A stretch of 64,000 bases of DNA from Mesorhizobium loti (GCA_014189435.1 CP050293.1:2237001-2301000); one strand, 5' to 3'. Numbered from the stretch's first letter, positions 1 through 9,245 are shown. A program made the numbers and translations. Notes: a model not told the origin generated them from the letters alone.

Positions 1-27
1 TTGGGACACCCTTTTAGCCCTGTGCTC

Positions 28-45
28 CTGACACGGTTCTGTCAG
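28..45 (-). terminator. weak hairpin downstream of the MFS gene
   Basis: Six-base arms CTGACA and TGTCAG flank a 6-nt loop, about 45 bases past the stop of the minus-strand MFS gene. There is no T-run, so a terminator role is only a guess. Confidence 0.2.
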
Positions 46-91
46 CAGCCTGTCATCGGCCAATGCGAATGCCGGGCTGACGGCAGTCGCG

Positions 92-1270
92 TTACAGGAG
101 GATCTTGCGGACCAGCCTGACGGCGACCAAGGCAATGTAGGCGGCGAAGAACAGGCCGAGCGACCAGCCGAAGCCGGACGGACCGAACGCATCCATGCCG
201 ATGCCGATCGCTTGCGGGCCGAGCACCATGCCGACGCCGTAGCACAGCACGAAGGCGGCGTTGGCCGACGCCAGTTCGTGGCCGGAAAGCTGCGAGCCGA
301 GATGAGCAAGGCCGATCGTGTACATGGCAGCGACGACACCGCCCCAGACGAACAGAAGTGCGGCCATCAAATGCCAGTTCTGGGCGAAGAAGGGCATGAA
401 GACGGTGCCGACGAGACCGACCGTGGCGCAGGCAATCAGCAGATAGCGGCGGTCGCTGACGCGGTCGCTGATCATGCCGATCGGGATTTGCAGCAGCACA
501 TTGCCGAGGCCGATCATGGTCAGGAGAAGGGCTGCGTCGGCTTCGGAATAGCCGATGCGGCTGCCGTAGATCGGGAACAGCGCAAAGCCGCCGGTTTCCA
601 CCGCGCCGAACACCAGCACGGCAGCGGTCGCCGACGGCACCAGCCAGATGTAGCGCAGAAAATTGCTGGTCTCGCCGTCGGAGGCGATCGACGGGCTCTC
701 GTTGCGCGCCGCCAGCACAGGAATGGCTGCCAGCGTCACCAGACCGATGATGACGCCGAACGGCCTGAAGCCCGAGCTGCCGAGATGGGCGAACAGCCAC
801 GGCCCGGCGGCAAAGCCGAGCGACAGAACCGTAGCATAGATGCCGAGGACAAGGCCGCGCCGGTGCGGCGGCGCCGAGGTGCTGATCCAGAATTCAGACA
901 GGATGAACAGCACCGTCAGCGCGATGTGCAGCACGATGCGCAGCGGAAACCACATCCAGAAATCGGGCGCGAAATGGAAGCCGACAAAGGCCAGCGCGCC
1001 GGTAGCGATCATGGCAATCATGGTCCAGGCGACGCCGAAGCGCATGGCGAGCGGCGTCGCAAGCGGCGCGCCGGCGATCGAGGCGAGGCCGGCGACGGCG
1101 GTGTTGAGGCCGATCATCGAGGCCGAATGGCCGCGCGTTTCGAGGATGACGCTGAGCAGCGGCATGCCGAGGCCGATGGCGATGCCGACGACGCTGATCG
1201 ACGAGATCGCCGCCACCATCGGCAGCCAGTGTACGCGTTCGTCGCCCTGTGGTTGGGTATCGACCGTCAT
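92..1270 (-). CDS. MFS transporter, 12-TM (YcaD-like)
   Basis: The predicted protein of about 392 residues is almost entirely hydrophobic helices, with a soluble loop in the middle near residues 195-205, the usual 6+6 layout of the major facilitator superfamily. A loop between helices in the second half reads GMISDRVSDRRYLL, matching the MFS motif-A pattern G-x-x-x-D-R-x-x-R-R. The substrate cannot be told from sequence; YcaD/YfkF-like carriers of unknown substrate are the closest type I recognise. I start at the ATG at 1270 (MTVDTQPQG); a longer GTG start at 1330 would run through an intergenic repeat. It is the last gene of the minus-strand topA-rnr-DUF983-NUDIX run but is separated from NUDIX by that repeat, so it may be transcribed on its own. 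Confidence 0.85.
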   Translation of the reverse strand: MTVDTQPQGDERVHWLPMVAAISSISVVGIAIGLGMPLLSVILETRGHSASMIGLNTAVAGLASIAGAPLATPLAMRFGVAWTMIAMIATGALAFVGFHFAPDFWMWFPLRIVLHIALTVLFILSEFWISTSAPPHRRGLVLGIYATVLSLGFAAGPWLFAHLGSSGFRPFGVIIGLVTLAAIPVLAARNESPSIASDGETSNFLRYIWLVPSATAAVLVFGAVETGGFALFPIYGSRIGYSEADAALLLTMIGLGNVLLQIPIGMISDRVSDRRYLLIACATVGLVGTVFMPFFAQNWHLMAALLFVWGGVVAAMYTIGLAHLGSQLSGHELASANAAFVLCYGVGMVLGPQAIGIGMDAFGPSGFGWSLGLFFAAYIALVAVRLVRKILL

Positions 1271-1290
1271 GGGATGCTGAATACTCTGTC

Positions 1291-1353
1291 TTTTTGATCT
1301 TACGCAATTCCGGACGGAAAACCGCGTCACACTTTTCCTGGAATTGCTCTAGA
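1291..1353. repeat. GCAATTCC intergenic palindromic repeat, copy 1
   Basis: The core runs from 1304 to 1347 with 8-bp inverted ends (GCAATTCC and GGAATTGC) and inner A-rich/T-rich arms (AGGAAAA, TTTTCC). On the minus strand it begins directly after the NUDIX stop codon, so its hairpin could act as an RNA terminator or stabiliser. A second copy lies at 17011-17066 in front of mfd. The sequence resembles a common dispersed intergenic repeat of rhizobia. Confidence 0.7.
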
Positions 1354-2089
1354 GAAGTTCGCGGGTGAAGCGGTTGCGGACAAGCCGGTAGAAGGGCACG
1401 GGACCGCCTGGACGCAACAGCGGATCATGGGCGAGGCGCTTTTGCAGCTCGTCCAGGATCATTCGGGTGATGTCGGGTATGTCGGCTTCCCTGGCCTTGG
1501 CAAGCGGCAGCCAGACCAGCTCTTCGAGTTCGTTGGTCGGGCCGCCACCGGGCAGTTCGACCGCGACGTCGTCGCGCCAGGCGCTGAAGAATCGCGTGTC
1601 GAAGCGGCGCACCCGATTGGGCGGCGTGATGGCGCGCGCGACGAAGCGCAGCATGTCCAGGGAAGGCTGCACGCCGTGTTCGGCAAAGCCTTGCCAATCG
1701 GGCCTGGGCGTGGCGAAAGCGCCTTTGCGGCCGATCAGCAATCCGGCTTCCTCATAGGTCTCGCGGATGGCCGACAGAGCGATGGCGCGGGCCCGTGCGG
1801 CGCTTGTGCGGCCCGGCCCGGCGATCAGCCTGGCTTCCTGCTCCGGGTGCAATGCGGCGGCGACGGGGATGCGGCTGTCGGCCGGATCGGTGCGGCCGCC
1901 GGGAAAGACGAACTTGCCCGGCATGAAGGCGTGGCCGGCATGGCGGCGGCCCATCAGAACCAGCACGTCATCGCCCTTGCGGTCGAGCAGGATCAGGGTT
2001 GCCGCGTCGCGCGGGCGAATTGGCCGGTCGCTATGGGCGATCATGCTCCGCTCGATCTTGTCGACTTCCGCCTTGGTCATACCGTCCAT
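1349..2089 (-). CDS. NUDIX hydrolase with a split Nudix box
   Basis: The 246-residue protein has the N-terminal strands and loop of a Nudix fold (VLVLMGRRHAGHAFMPGKFV) leading into a Nudix box. FPGGRTDPADSR (residues about 61-72) is separated from the metal-binding helix RETYEEAGLL by about 35 extra residues. The canonical box G-x5-E-x7-RE-x2-EE-x-G is therefore interrupted, as in NUDT19/NUDT7-like CoA diphosphatases. Family members hydrolyse nucleoside diphosphates linked to another group; the substrate here is unknown. It sits downstream of DUF983 and rnr on the same strand with an 86-bp gap. A second in-frame ATG lies at 2080. I am sure of the family, not of the substrate. Confidence 0.85.
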   Translation of the reverse strand: MDGMTKAEVDKIERSMIAHSDRPIRPRDAATLILLDRKGDDVLVLMGRRHAGHAFMPGKFVFPGGRTDPADSRIPVAAALHPEQEARLIAGPGRTSAARARAIALSAIRETYEEAGLLIGRKGAFATPRPDWQGFAEHGVQPSLDMLRFVARAITPPNRVRRFDTRFFSAWRDDVAVELPGGGPTNELEELVWLPLAKAREADIPDITRMILDELQKRLAHDPLLRPGGPVPFYRLVRNRFTRELL

Positions 2090-2175
2090 GCGCAGGACCT
2101 AGCGGAAACTTCTGGCAAGCGAAAGTGGCCTTTCACGGTCGGTATGTTGCGCCAGGCCGCATTCTTGGCTGCGAC

Positions 2176-2622
2176 TCAGGCTCCGGGATGCGGCTCGATC
2201 ACGTCGTGCTCGCCGCCGAAGCCGTGCATATAGAACGCCCATTGCAGTCCGATGACGGCACCCTTGACCGGTTGCAGCAGCGCGACCGACAGAAGGATGG
2301 TCAGCGGCACCCAGATGGCGATGTGCTGCCATGTGGACAAGGTCGAGGTCGCCTCGACACCCATGAAGGCGCCGAGCACGATGTGGCCGACGATGACGAT
2401 GACGAGATAGGCGGGCAGGTCGTCGGCGCGGTGGTGATGCAGTTCCTCGCCGCAGACGCTGCATGTGTCGACGGTCTTGGTGAAGGCGCGAAACAGCTTG
2501 CCTTCGCCGCAATGCGGGCAGCGGCCGAGCAGGCCGCGCTTTATCGCCGTCCACAGCGGGCGTGCGGCCCGGCCCGAGTGATGTTCTCCGCCGAAAACCT
2601 GTTCTTCCATGGCTGTTGTCAT
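2176..2622 (-). CDS. DUF983 family membrane protein
   Basis: The protein has about 148 residues. Its N-terminal cytosolic part carries two Cys pairs (CPHC and CSVC), likely a zinc ribbon. Two hydrophobic helices follow (LPAYLVIVIVGHIVLGAFMG and IAIWVPLTILLSVALLQPV). This is the DUF983 layout; the function is unknown. There are two adjacent ATGs (2625 and 2622). I choose 2622 because AGGAG then lies six bases upstream. The start overlaps the RNase R stop as TGATG, so translation is probably coupled to rnr. The same rnr-DUF983-NUDIX order is common in rhizobia. Confidence 0.85.
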   Translation of the reverse strand: MTTAMEEQVFGGEHHSGRAARPLWTAIKRGLLGRCPHCGEGKLFRAFTKTVDTCSVCGEELHHHRADDLPAYLVIVIVGHIVLGAFMGVEATSTLSTWQHIAIWVPLTILLSVALLQPVKGAVIGLQWAFYMHGFGGEHDVIEPHPGA

Positions 2623-4928
2623 CATCGTCTCCTGCCGCGCGAACCCGGTCGCGTTTGCGACGCGCGGGCGCGGCCCTTGGCCTTGTGAAACGACCGCTTG
2701 GAGCCCGGCAAAGGCTTCGGGTCGGTCAACATCTCGAAGCGCATCGCGCCGGCCATCGGCGCCACCTCGATGAGTCGGACCTCGACGCGGTCCGCGAGCT
2801 GGTAGCCTTTGCCCGAGCGTTCTCCGAACAGGGAGCGGGCCGTTTCGTCGTATATATAGTAATCGCCGTTCAATGTTGACACCGGGATGAAACCATCCGC
2901 GCCGTACTGCGGCAATTGGACAAATAGTCCTGATTTGGTGACGCCGGAGATGCGGGCATCGAAACGGTCGTCGATGCGCTCCGCCAGATAAGCGGCGATC
3001 AGCCGGTCGACCGTGTCCCGCTCGGCCGCCATTGCGCGGCGTTCCGTGCCTGAAATCAGCACTGCGACATCTTCGAGCCGTGCTGCTTCGTCCTGTGTCA
3101 GCCCGCCGGGACCCAGTCCGAGTGCGGCAATAAGTCCGCGATGCACGATCAAATCGGCATAGCGGCGGATCGGCGAGGTGAAATGGGCGTAGCGCCTGAG
3201 GTTGAGACCGAAATGGCCGATGTTCTTGGGCGAATATTCGGCCTGGCTCTGCGAGCGCAGCACCACTTCGTTGACCAGGCCTTCATTGTCGGCGCCGCGC
3301 ACGCGTTCCAGGATGCCGTTGAACTGGCTTGGCTGCATCTGCGCACCGCGAGCCAGCGACAGGCCAAGCGTCTGCAGAAACTCGCGCAGCGATTCCTGCT
3401 TGGCCAGCGATGGCGCGTCATGGACGCGGTAGACCAGTTCCTGTTTCTTCGCTTCGAGCGTCTCGGCCGCGGCAACATTGGCCTGGATCATGAATTCTTC
3501 GATCAGCTTGTGGGCATCGAGCCGTTCCGGCACGATGACGCGATCGACGGTGCCGTCCGGCTTGAGCAGGATCTTGCGCTCCGGCAGATCGAGCTCGAGC
3601 GGCTGGCGGCCATCGCGGCCACGCTTCAGGATCGCATAGGCGTCCCACAGCGGCTTCAGCACGGTATCGAGGATCGGACCGGTCTTGTCGTCCGGCACGC
3701 CGTCGATCGCCGCCTGTGCCTGGGTGTAGGCAAGCTTTGCCGCCGACTTCATCATGACGCGATGGAAGGAGTGCCTGAGCTTGCGGCCCTCGGCCGAGAA
3801 GATCATGCGCACGGCGAGCGCCGGCCGGTCCTGCCCCTCGCGCAGCGAGCAGAGATCATTGGAGATGCGCTCGGGCAGCATCGGCACGACGCGATCCGGG
3901 AAATAGACCGAATTGCCGCGCTTCAGCGCTTCGCGATCGAGCGCCGTGCCAAAGCGCACATAGGCGGCGACATCGGCGATGGCGACGGTGGCGACCACGC
4001 CGCCCGGGTTCTTCTCGTCGAGATCCGGCGTGGCGAAGACGGCGTCGTCATGATCCTTGGCGTCCGCGGGATCGATGGTGACCAGCGGCAGGTCGCACCA
4101 GTCCTCGCGGTGATCCAGCGTCGCCGGTTTGACGGCTTCGGACTCGGCGATGACGTCGGACGGAAAGATATGCGGAATGTCGTGCGCGTGGATGGCGATC
4201 ATCGAGACCGCCTTTTCGCTGGTCAGCGAACCCAGCACGTTGAGCACCTTGGCTCTCGGCAGCCCATAGCGAGAGGCCCGTGCGGGCTCGACCTCGACGA
4301 GATCGCCGTTCTTGGCGCCGTTCTGGAATTCCTTGTCGACGATCAGTTCGGGCTGGCGCCGTTCCACCGGCTCGATGCGGAAGGTGCCGTCCTGCAGAAT
4401 GCGGAAGACACCGAGCACGGCATCGCTGCGCTTCTCGAAAATCTTCATCACCCGCCCGGTGTAGGCGGGGCCGGTCGCTTCGTTGGTCGGAAAGGTCTTC
4501 GCCAGCACGCGGTCGCCGATGCCGGGCGCCGGGCCGCTGCCGCCACGCGAGACGCGGATCGAGACGACGGGCGGTTCGCCGGTGCCCACGGCCTCGGCCG
4601 GGTGCGCCAGCAAAATGCCATCGCCGTCACGGCCAAAAATGTCGAGCACGGCGACATGGGGCAGGGCGCCGACGCGGGCCAGTTGCTTGCGCTCCTTGGT
4701 CAGGACGCCTTCGTCCTGCAGGTCGCGCAGGATGTCCTTCAGCCAGATGCGGTCGTCGCCACGCAGCGCGAACGCCTTGGCAATGTCGCGTTTTCCGGCG
4801 CGATCAGGATTTTCGGCGATGTAGCGCAGGATCTCGTCACGCGAGGGCCGGTAGTCGTCCTTGACCTTGGCCCTGGTGTCGGCGGTGCGCGGATCGCCGT
4901 GGCTCCTACCGGTGATCCTGCGCGCCAC
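2622..4928 (-). CDS. rnr: Ribonuclease R
   Basis: This is a 3'-to-5' processive exoribonuclease that degrades structured RNA. The 768-residue protein has an N-terminal winged-helix/cold-shock region. The RNB catalytic domain starts near residue 280 with the metal-binding run DPADAKDHDDA (286-296). A C-terminal S1 domain (ARISGVTKSGLFVQL) ends in a basic tail (KAKGRARASQTRPGSRGRRR). The RNB motif FTSPIRRYADL is intact. Length and order match the RNase II/R family, and the basic tail favours RNase R. Only six bases separate it from topA upstream, so the two are almost certainly one operon. Confidence 0.96.
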   Translation of the reverse strand: MARRITGRSHGDPRTADTRAKVKDDYRPSRDEILRYIAENPDRAGKRDIAKAFALRGDDRIWLKDILRDLQDEGVLTKERKQLARVGALPHVAVLDIFGRDGDGILLAHPAEAVGTGEPPVVSIRVSRGGSGPAPGIGDRVLAKTFPTNEATGPAYTGRVMKIFEKRSDAVLGVFRILQDGTFRIEPVERRQPELIVDKEFQNGAKNGDLVEVEPARASRYGLPRAKVLNVLGSLTSEKAVSMIAIHAHDIPHIFPSDVIAESEAVKPATLDHREDWCDLPLVTIDPADAKDHDDAVFATPDLDEKNPGGVVATVAIADVAAYVRFGTALDREALKRGNSVYFPDRVVPMLPERISNDLCSLREGQDRPALAVRMIFSAEGRKLRHSFHRVMMKSAAKLAYTQAQAAIDGVPDDKTGPILDTVLKPLWDAYAILKRGRDGRQPLELDLPERKILLKPDGTVDRVIVPERLDAHKLIEEFMIQANVAAAETLEAKKQELVYRVHDAPSLAKQESLREFLQTLGLSLARGAQMQPSQFNGILERVRGADNEGLVNEVVLRSQSQAEYSPKNIGHFGLNLRRYAHFTSPIRRYADLIVHRGLIAALGLGPGGLTQDEAARLEDVAVLISGTERRAMAAERDTVDRLIAAYLAERIDDRFDARISGVTKSGLFVQLPQYGADGFIPVSTLNGDYYIYDETARSLFGERSGKGYQLADRVEVRLIEVAPMAGAMRFEMLTDPKPLPGSKRSFHKAKGRARASQTRPGSRGRRR

Positions 4929-4934
4929 GCTGTC

Positions 4935-7571
4935 CTACCCTTTTTTCTTCGCGGCCGGCTTCTTGGCGACCGCTTTCTTGGCTGTGGCTTTCTTGGCAGC
5001 AGGCGCCTTGGCCGCTGCCGCCTTGCGGAACGGCTTCTTGCCGCCACCGCCCTTGGCTTCCTTCTCGGCAATCAGCGCCAGTGCGTCCTCGATGGTCACC
5101 GACTGCGGATCCCTGCCCTTGGGCAGGGTGGCGTTGACCTTGCCGAAATTCACGTAAGGCCCGTATTTGCCGTCGCGCACGACGATCTTGCCGCCGCCAT
5201 CGGGATGGTCGCCAAGCTCCTTCAGCGCAGCGGCAGTGCCGCCATTGCGGCCGCCCTTTCCCTTCAACTGTTTCTCGGCGATCACCGACACGGCGCGGTT
5301 GAGGCCGATCGAGAACACATCCTCGATGCTTTCGAGATTGGCATAGGTGCCATCATGCAGCACGAACGGGCCGTAGCGGCCGAGCCCGGCCGAGATCATC
5401 TTGGCCGTTTCCGGATGCTGGCCGACATCGCGCGGCAGCGACAGCAGCGCCAGCGCCTTCTCGTGGTCGATCGACTCAGCTGTCCAGCCCTTGGGCAGGC
5501 TGGAGCGCTTGGCTTCCTTGCCGTCGCCACGCTGCAGATAGGGGCCGAAGCGGCCGCTGCGCAGCGTGATTTCCTCTGACGTGTAGGGATCCTTGCCGAT
5601 GACCTTGGTGCCGTCTTCGCCGCCGCCATTCTCGCCATTCGGGTTGGCGGCGTCGCCGAGCTGGCGGGTGAAGGAGCATTCGGGATAGTTGGAACAGCCG
5701 ACAAAGGCGCCGAACTTGCCGAGCTTCAGCGACAGATTGCCGGTGCCGCATTTCGGGCAGATGCGCGGGTTGGAACCGTCTTCGCGCGTCGGAAATACCA
5801 GCGGCGCCAGTTCTTCATTCAGCGCATCGAGCACGTCGGTGACGCGCAGTTCCTTGATGTCGGCGACGGCGCCGGAAAAATCCCTCCAGAAATCGCGCAG
5901 CACGTCCTTCCAGGCGAGCTTGCCGTCGGAAATCTCGTCGAGCTTCTCTTCCAGAGATGCCGTGAAGTCGTACTCGACATAGCGTTTGAAGAAGCTTTCG
6001 AGGAAGGCGGAAAGCAGCCGGCCCTTGGCCTGCGGCACCAGCCGGCGCTTGTCGATGGTGACGTAGTCGCGGTCTTCGAGCGTCTTCAGGATCGCCGTAT
6101 AGGTAGAAGGCCGGCCGATGCCGAGCTCTTCCAGCTTCTTGATCAGCGAGGCTTCGGAATAGCGCGGCGGCGGTTCGGTGGTGTGCTGGGTGGCGTTGAT
6201 TGCCTGACGGGCAAGCTGCTCGCCGGCACGGATCTCGGGCAGACGGCGATTTTCCTCGTCTTCCGCATCGTCGTCCTTCTGGTCGGTGTAGGCGGCAATG
6301 AAGCCGTCGAAGCGAACGACCGAACCGATGGCGCGAAGCTCGGCGGTGCGCGATCCGTTGACAGCCTCGATCTCGGCGGTGGTGCGCTCGATCTCGGCCG
6401 ACTGCATCTGGCTGGCGATGGCGCGCTTCCAGATCAACTCATAGAGCCGCATCTGGTCGGAATCGAGATATTGCCTGACCGATGCCGGGGTGCGCATGAA
6501 ATCCGTCGGGCGGATCGCTTCGTGCGCTTCCTGGGCATTCTTGGCCTTGGCGGTATATTGGCGCGGCTTTTCCGGCAGGTATTTGGCGCCGAATTCCTTG
6601 GCGATGGCATCGCGTGCGGCGTCGATCGCCTCGGGCGCCATCTGCACGCCGTCGGTTCGCATGTAGGTAATGAGGCCGGTGGTCTCGCCGCCGATCTCCA
6701 TGCCTTCATAAAGCCGCTGCGCCACCTGCATGGTGCGGCTTGCCGAGAAGCCGAGGCCAGACGAGGCGGCCTGCTGCAGCGTCGAGGTGGTGAAGGGCGG
6801 GCCGGGATTGCGCTTGGTCGGCTTGGCTTCCACCGACACTGCCTTGAAGGTTGCGCCTTCAAGCATCGACTTGATGTCGTCTGCCTGCGCCTTGTTGGAA
6901 ATGTCTAGCTTTTGCAGTCTCTTGCGATCGAAGGCGGTCAGCCGCGCTTCGAAATTCTCGTTGCGCGGCGTGCCCAGCAGAGCAGCAATCTGCCAATATT
7001 CCTCGCGGATGAAGCGCTCGATTTCGGATTCGCGGTCGCAGACCAGGCGCAGCGCAACCGACTGGACGCGGCCGGCCGAGCGGGCGCCCGGCAGCTTGCG
7101 CCACAGCACCGGCGACAGCGTGAAGCCGACGAGATAATCCAGCGCCCGGCGGGCGAGATAGGCATCGACCAGCGGCGCATCGATCTGGCGCGGATTGGCC
7201 ATTGCCTCCAGCACCGACGATTTGGTGATGGCGTTGAAGACGACGCGGCTGACCGGCTTGTCTTTCAGCGCGCGCTTCTGCTTCAGCACCTCCAGCACAT
7301 GCCAGGAGATGGCTTCACCCTCGCGATCCGGATCGGTGGCGAGGATCAGGCCGTCGGCGTCCTTGACCGCCTTGGCGATGTCGGCAAGGCGCTTGCCCGA
7401 GGCGGTGTCGACCGCCCAGGACATGGCGAAATCCTCGTCCGGACGCACCGAGCCATCCTTGGCCGGCAAATCCCTGACATGGCCGAACGAGGCCAGAACC
7501 TTGTAGTTCTTGCCGAGGTATTTGTTGATTGTCTTTGCCTTGGCCGGCGATTCGACGACGACGACGTCCAT
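4935..7571 (-). CDS. topA: DNA topoisomerase I (type IA)
   Basis: The enzyme relaxes negative supercoils by transient single-strand cleavage. The 878-residue protein opens with a Toprim domain (VVVESPAKAKTI; acidic triad in ATDPDREGE at 78-86). The catalytic tyrosine is Y303 in LITYMRTDG. A single four-Cys zinc ribbon (CPKCGTG...GCSNYPEC) follows. After it come three or more short topoisomerase C-terminal repeats (GRFGPYLQRGDGK, GRYGPFVLHDG, GKYGPYVNFGK). A lysine/alanine-rich tail of about 35 residues ends the protein, as in other alphaproteobacteria. It is the first gene of the minus-strand topA-rnr-DUF983-NUDIX run. The usual upstream neighbour dprA is absent here. Confidence 0.97.
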   Translation of the reverse strand: MDVVVVESPAKAKTINKYLGKNYKVLASFGHVRDLPAKDGSVRPDEDFAMSWAVDTASGKRLADIAKAVKDADGLILATDPDREGEAISWHVLEVLKQKRALKDKPVSRVVFNAITKSSVLEAMANPRQIDAPLVDAYLARRALDYLVGFTLSPVLWRKLPGARSAGRVQSVALRLVCDRESEIERFIREEYWQIAALLGTPRNENFEARLTAFDRKRLQKLDISNKAQADDIKSMLEGATFKAVSVEAKPTKRNPGPPFTTSTLQQAASSGLGFSASRTMQVAQRLYEGMEIGGETTGLITYMRTDGVQMAPEAIDAARDAIAKEFGAKYLPEKPRQYTAKAKNAQEAHEAIRPTDFMRTPASVRQYLDSDQMRLYELIWKRAIASQMQSAEIERTTAEIEAVNGSRTAELRAIGSVVRFDGFIAAYTDQKDDDAEDEENRRLPEIRAGEQLARQAINATQHTTEPPPRYSEASLIKKLEELGIGRPSTYTAILKTLEDRDYVTIDKRRLVPQAKGRLLSAFLESFFKRYVEYDFTASLEEKLDEISDGKLAWKDVLRDFWRDFSGAVADIKELRVTDVLDALNEELAPLVFPTREDGSNPRICPKCGTGNLSLKLGKFGAFVGCSNYPECSFTRQLGDAANPNGENGGGEDGTKVIGKDPYTSEEITLRSGRFGPYLQRGDGKEAKRSSLPKGWTAESIDHEKALALLSLPRDVGQHPETAKMISAGLGRYGPFVLHDGTYANLESIEDVFSIGLNRAVSVIAEKQLKGKGGRNGGTAAALKELGDHPDGGGKIVVRDGKYGPYVNFGKVNATLPKGRDPQSVTIEDALALIAEKEAKGGGGKKPFRKAAAAKAPAAKKATAKKAVAKKPAAKKKG

Positions 7572-7708
7572 GAGGTCTCATATCAGCTGTGGTGCGGCAG
7601 AAGAATTCCGCTGCGCGCGACGAAATCTCGTTCTATTTGTCGCTCACATGGCCGCGCTTTTGCATCCGGTCAAGGGGAAGCGCCCAAATTGCGGGGCTCT
7701 GCGCAGCA

Positions 7709-7727
7709 ATACACTCTTAGAGTGTAT
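7709..7727. promoter_or_regulatory. 19-bp perfect palindrome, likely operator
   Basis: The arms ATACACTCT and AGAGTGTAT are exact reverse complements around one central T. It sits about 140 bp upstream of the topA start, in non-coding DNA. Its size and symmetry suit a dimeric repressor, but no regulator gene lies next to it. Confidence 0.45.
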
Positions 7728-7907
7728 GGAGAAAATCACAGAATTTCGAGAAAGGGAGATGGTGGTCCCGAGTCATCGAAAACGACCCGTTTCATTTTTT
7801 TCAACGAGTCGAGGAAGAGGCGCCTGGTTACCGCTGGGTCGACGTCGTGGCAGGTTGGCTGACGCCGGCCGCCGGCTGCATGGAGATGCCCGGCGGCCAG
7901 CCCCTTG

Positions 7908-7925
7908 TCCCGCCAGCAGGCGGGA
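7908..7925 (-). terminator. G+C hairpin after the YxYxxD-repeat protein gene
   Basis: Seven-bp arms TCCCGCC/GGCGGGA close an AGCA loop, 10 bases past the stop of the minus-strand gene. There is no T-run, so intrinsic termination is uncertain. Confidence 0.35.
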
Positions 7926-7934
7926 TTGGCGTGC

Positions 7935-8312
7935 TCAGTCGGCCTTGACGATGTGCCAGACCTCGCCGACGCCATCGCCACTCACGTCGCCGGCTTTCTT
8001 GTCCTTGATGAAGGTGTAGACCGGCTTGCCGTCATAGGCCCACATCTTGGTGCCGTCGGTGCGGTCGACAACGCTCCATTCGTCGTCCGCCTTGGCGCCG
8101 GCTTCGGCCTTCAGCGGCGGCCAGTTGGTGGCGCATTTGTCGTAGCAATTGGTCTTGCCCTTCTCGTCCTTGTCATAGGTATAAAGCGTCATGCCGTTGG
8201 CGTCGGTGTAGATCTTGGTGCCATTGACCTCGGCTTCCTTCCACGCGTCGGCGGCGAAGGATGCGGCGGTGCTGAGCAAAAGCGCTGCCAGCCCTGCGGT
8301 TATGGTTTTCAT
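7935..8312 (-). CDS. Secreted protein with YxYxxD repeats (COG4315-like)
   Basis: The 125-residue protein starts with a clear signal peptide (MKTITAGLAALLLSTAASFA, cleavage after ASFA) and has no lipobox cysteine. The mature part contains the family repeat twice: MTLYTYDKDEKGKTNCYDKC near 41-60 and PVYTFIKDKKAGD near 97-109. Each repeat has an aromatic-x-aromatic-x-x-D core. Such proteins are periplasmic or envelope-bound and of unknown function. I start at 8312, where GGGAG lies six bases upstream; longer readings of this frame are shadows. It is divergent from ccdA. Confidence 0.85.
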   Translation of the reverse strand: MKTITAGLAALLLSTAASFAADAWKEAEVNGTKIYTDANGMTLYTYDKDEKGKTNCYDKCATNWPPLKAEAGAKADDEWSVVDRTDGTKMWAYDGKPVYTFIKDKKAGDVSGDGVGEVWHIVKAD

Positions 8313-8498
8313 GGAAATCTCCCTGGCTGATATCTGGAGACGCACGGGAAATCGCGGTCTCGCTGTATCAACGCCCGCGGGCTGCTGTTTCTTCCCCGGC
8401 AGGTGCATCGGCAAGAGATGATCTTGCCAACACAATGGTGATTGGTGGACAAGGCTGCGCATCGCTATATCGGCGGCACGGCATTGGAGTTCTGAGAA

Positions 8499-9245
8499 AT
8501 GGCATTGGACATCGGCTATGTCAGCGCGGTCGGGGCAGGAGCGATCTCGTTCCTGTCGCCTTGCGTGCTGCCGCTGGTGCCGCCCTATCTCTGTTACATG
8601 GCCGGCGTGTCGGTCGACGATTTTCGTGGCAATGCGGGAACTACGGCGAGGGAAGGCGCGCGCGGTGCGCTGCTCTATTCCTCGATCGCCTTCGTGCTCG
8701 GCTTCTCGACCGTCTTTGTCGCGCTGGGCGCCGGCGCCTCGACCATCGGCCGGCTGCTGCGTGTCTGGCAAGAGCCGCTGGCGATGGGCGCCGGCGTGCT
8801 GATCATCCTGATGGGCCTGAACTTCCTTGGCGTCCTGCGCATTCCGCTTTTGTCGCGCGAGGCGCGCTTCCAGTCGCAGGGCAAGCCGGCAAGCGCGGTC
8901 GCGGCCTATGTCATGGGGCTGGCCTTCGCCTTCGGCTGGACGCCCTGCATCGGTCCGGTGCTGGGCCCGATCCTGACGCTGGCCGGCGGCCGCGAAACGG
9001 TGGGCGAGGGCGCTTTGCTGCTTGCCGCCTATTCGCTCGGACTGGGCATCCCGTTCCTGATCGCGGCGCTGTTTTCCGGCGCCTTCATGCGCTTCCTCGG
9101 CAAATTCCGCGTCCATCTCGGCCGCGTCGAAAAGGCGATCGGCGCGCTGCTGGTCGTCGCCGGCGTGTTTTTCCTCACCGGTGGCGTGCAGACCGTGTCC
9201 TACTGGCTGCTGGAGAATTTCCCGGTGCTGGGGCGGCTGGGGTAA
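8499..9245 (+). CDS. ccdA: Cytochrome c biogenesis protein CcdA
   Basis: CcdA carries reducing power from cytoplasmic thioredoxin across the inner membrane to periplasmic apocytochrome c or thioredoxin-like proteins. The 248-residue protein has six predicted membrane helices and the two conserved cysteines, C22 in FLSPCVLP and C150 in GWTPCIGP, each next to the helix-breaking prolines of the family. It is a single gene here, with no Ccm or Trx partner beside it. The neighbour on the other strand is the secreted YxYxxD protein, from which it diverges across 186 bp. Confidence 0.93.
   Translation: MALDIGYVSAVGAGAISFLSPCVLPLVPPYLCYMAGVSVDDFRGNAGTTAREGARGALLYSSIAFVLGFSTVFVALGAGASTIGRLLRVWQEPLAMGAGVLIILMGLNFLGVLRIPLLSREARFQSQGKPASAVAAYVMGLAFAFGWTPCIGPVLGPILTLAGGRETVGEGALLLAAYSLGLGIPFLIAALFSGAFMRFLGKFRVHLGRVEKAIGALLVVAGVFFLTGGVQTVSYWLLENFPVLGRLG

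Larger units (their letters stand above)
7572..7934. other. topA upstream region, non-coding
   Basis: The 363-bp gap holds the topA promoter region and the downstream flank of the YxYxxD-repeat protein gene. I see no convincing gene. It contains a 19-bp palindrome at 7709-7727 and a G+C hairpin at 7908-7925; the middle (7770-7810) is T/A-rich. Confidence 0.5.

Noticed and set aside
3141..5579. 812-residue plus-strand ORF across rnr and topA
   Set aside because: Spans two well-supported minus-strand genes and shows no recognisable domain.
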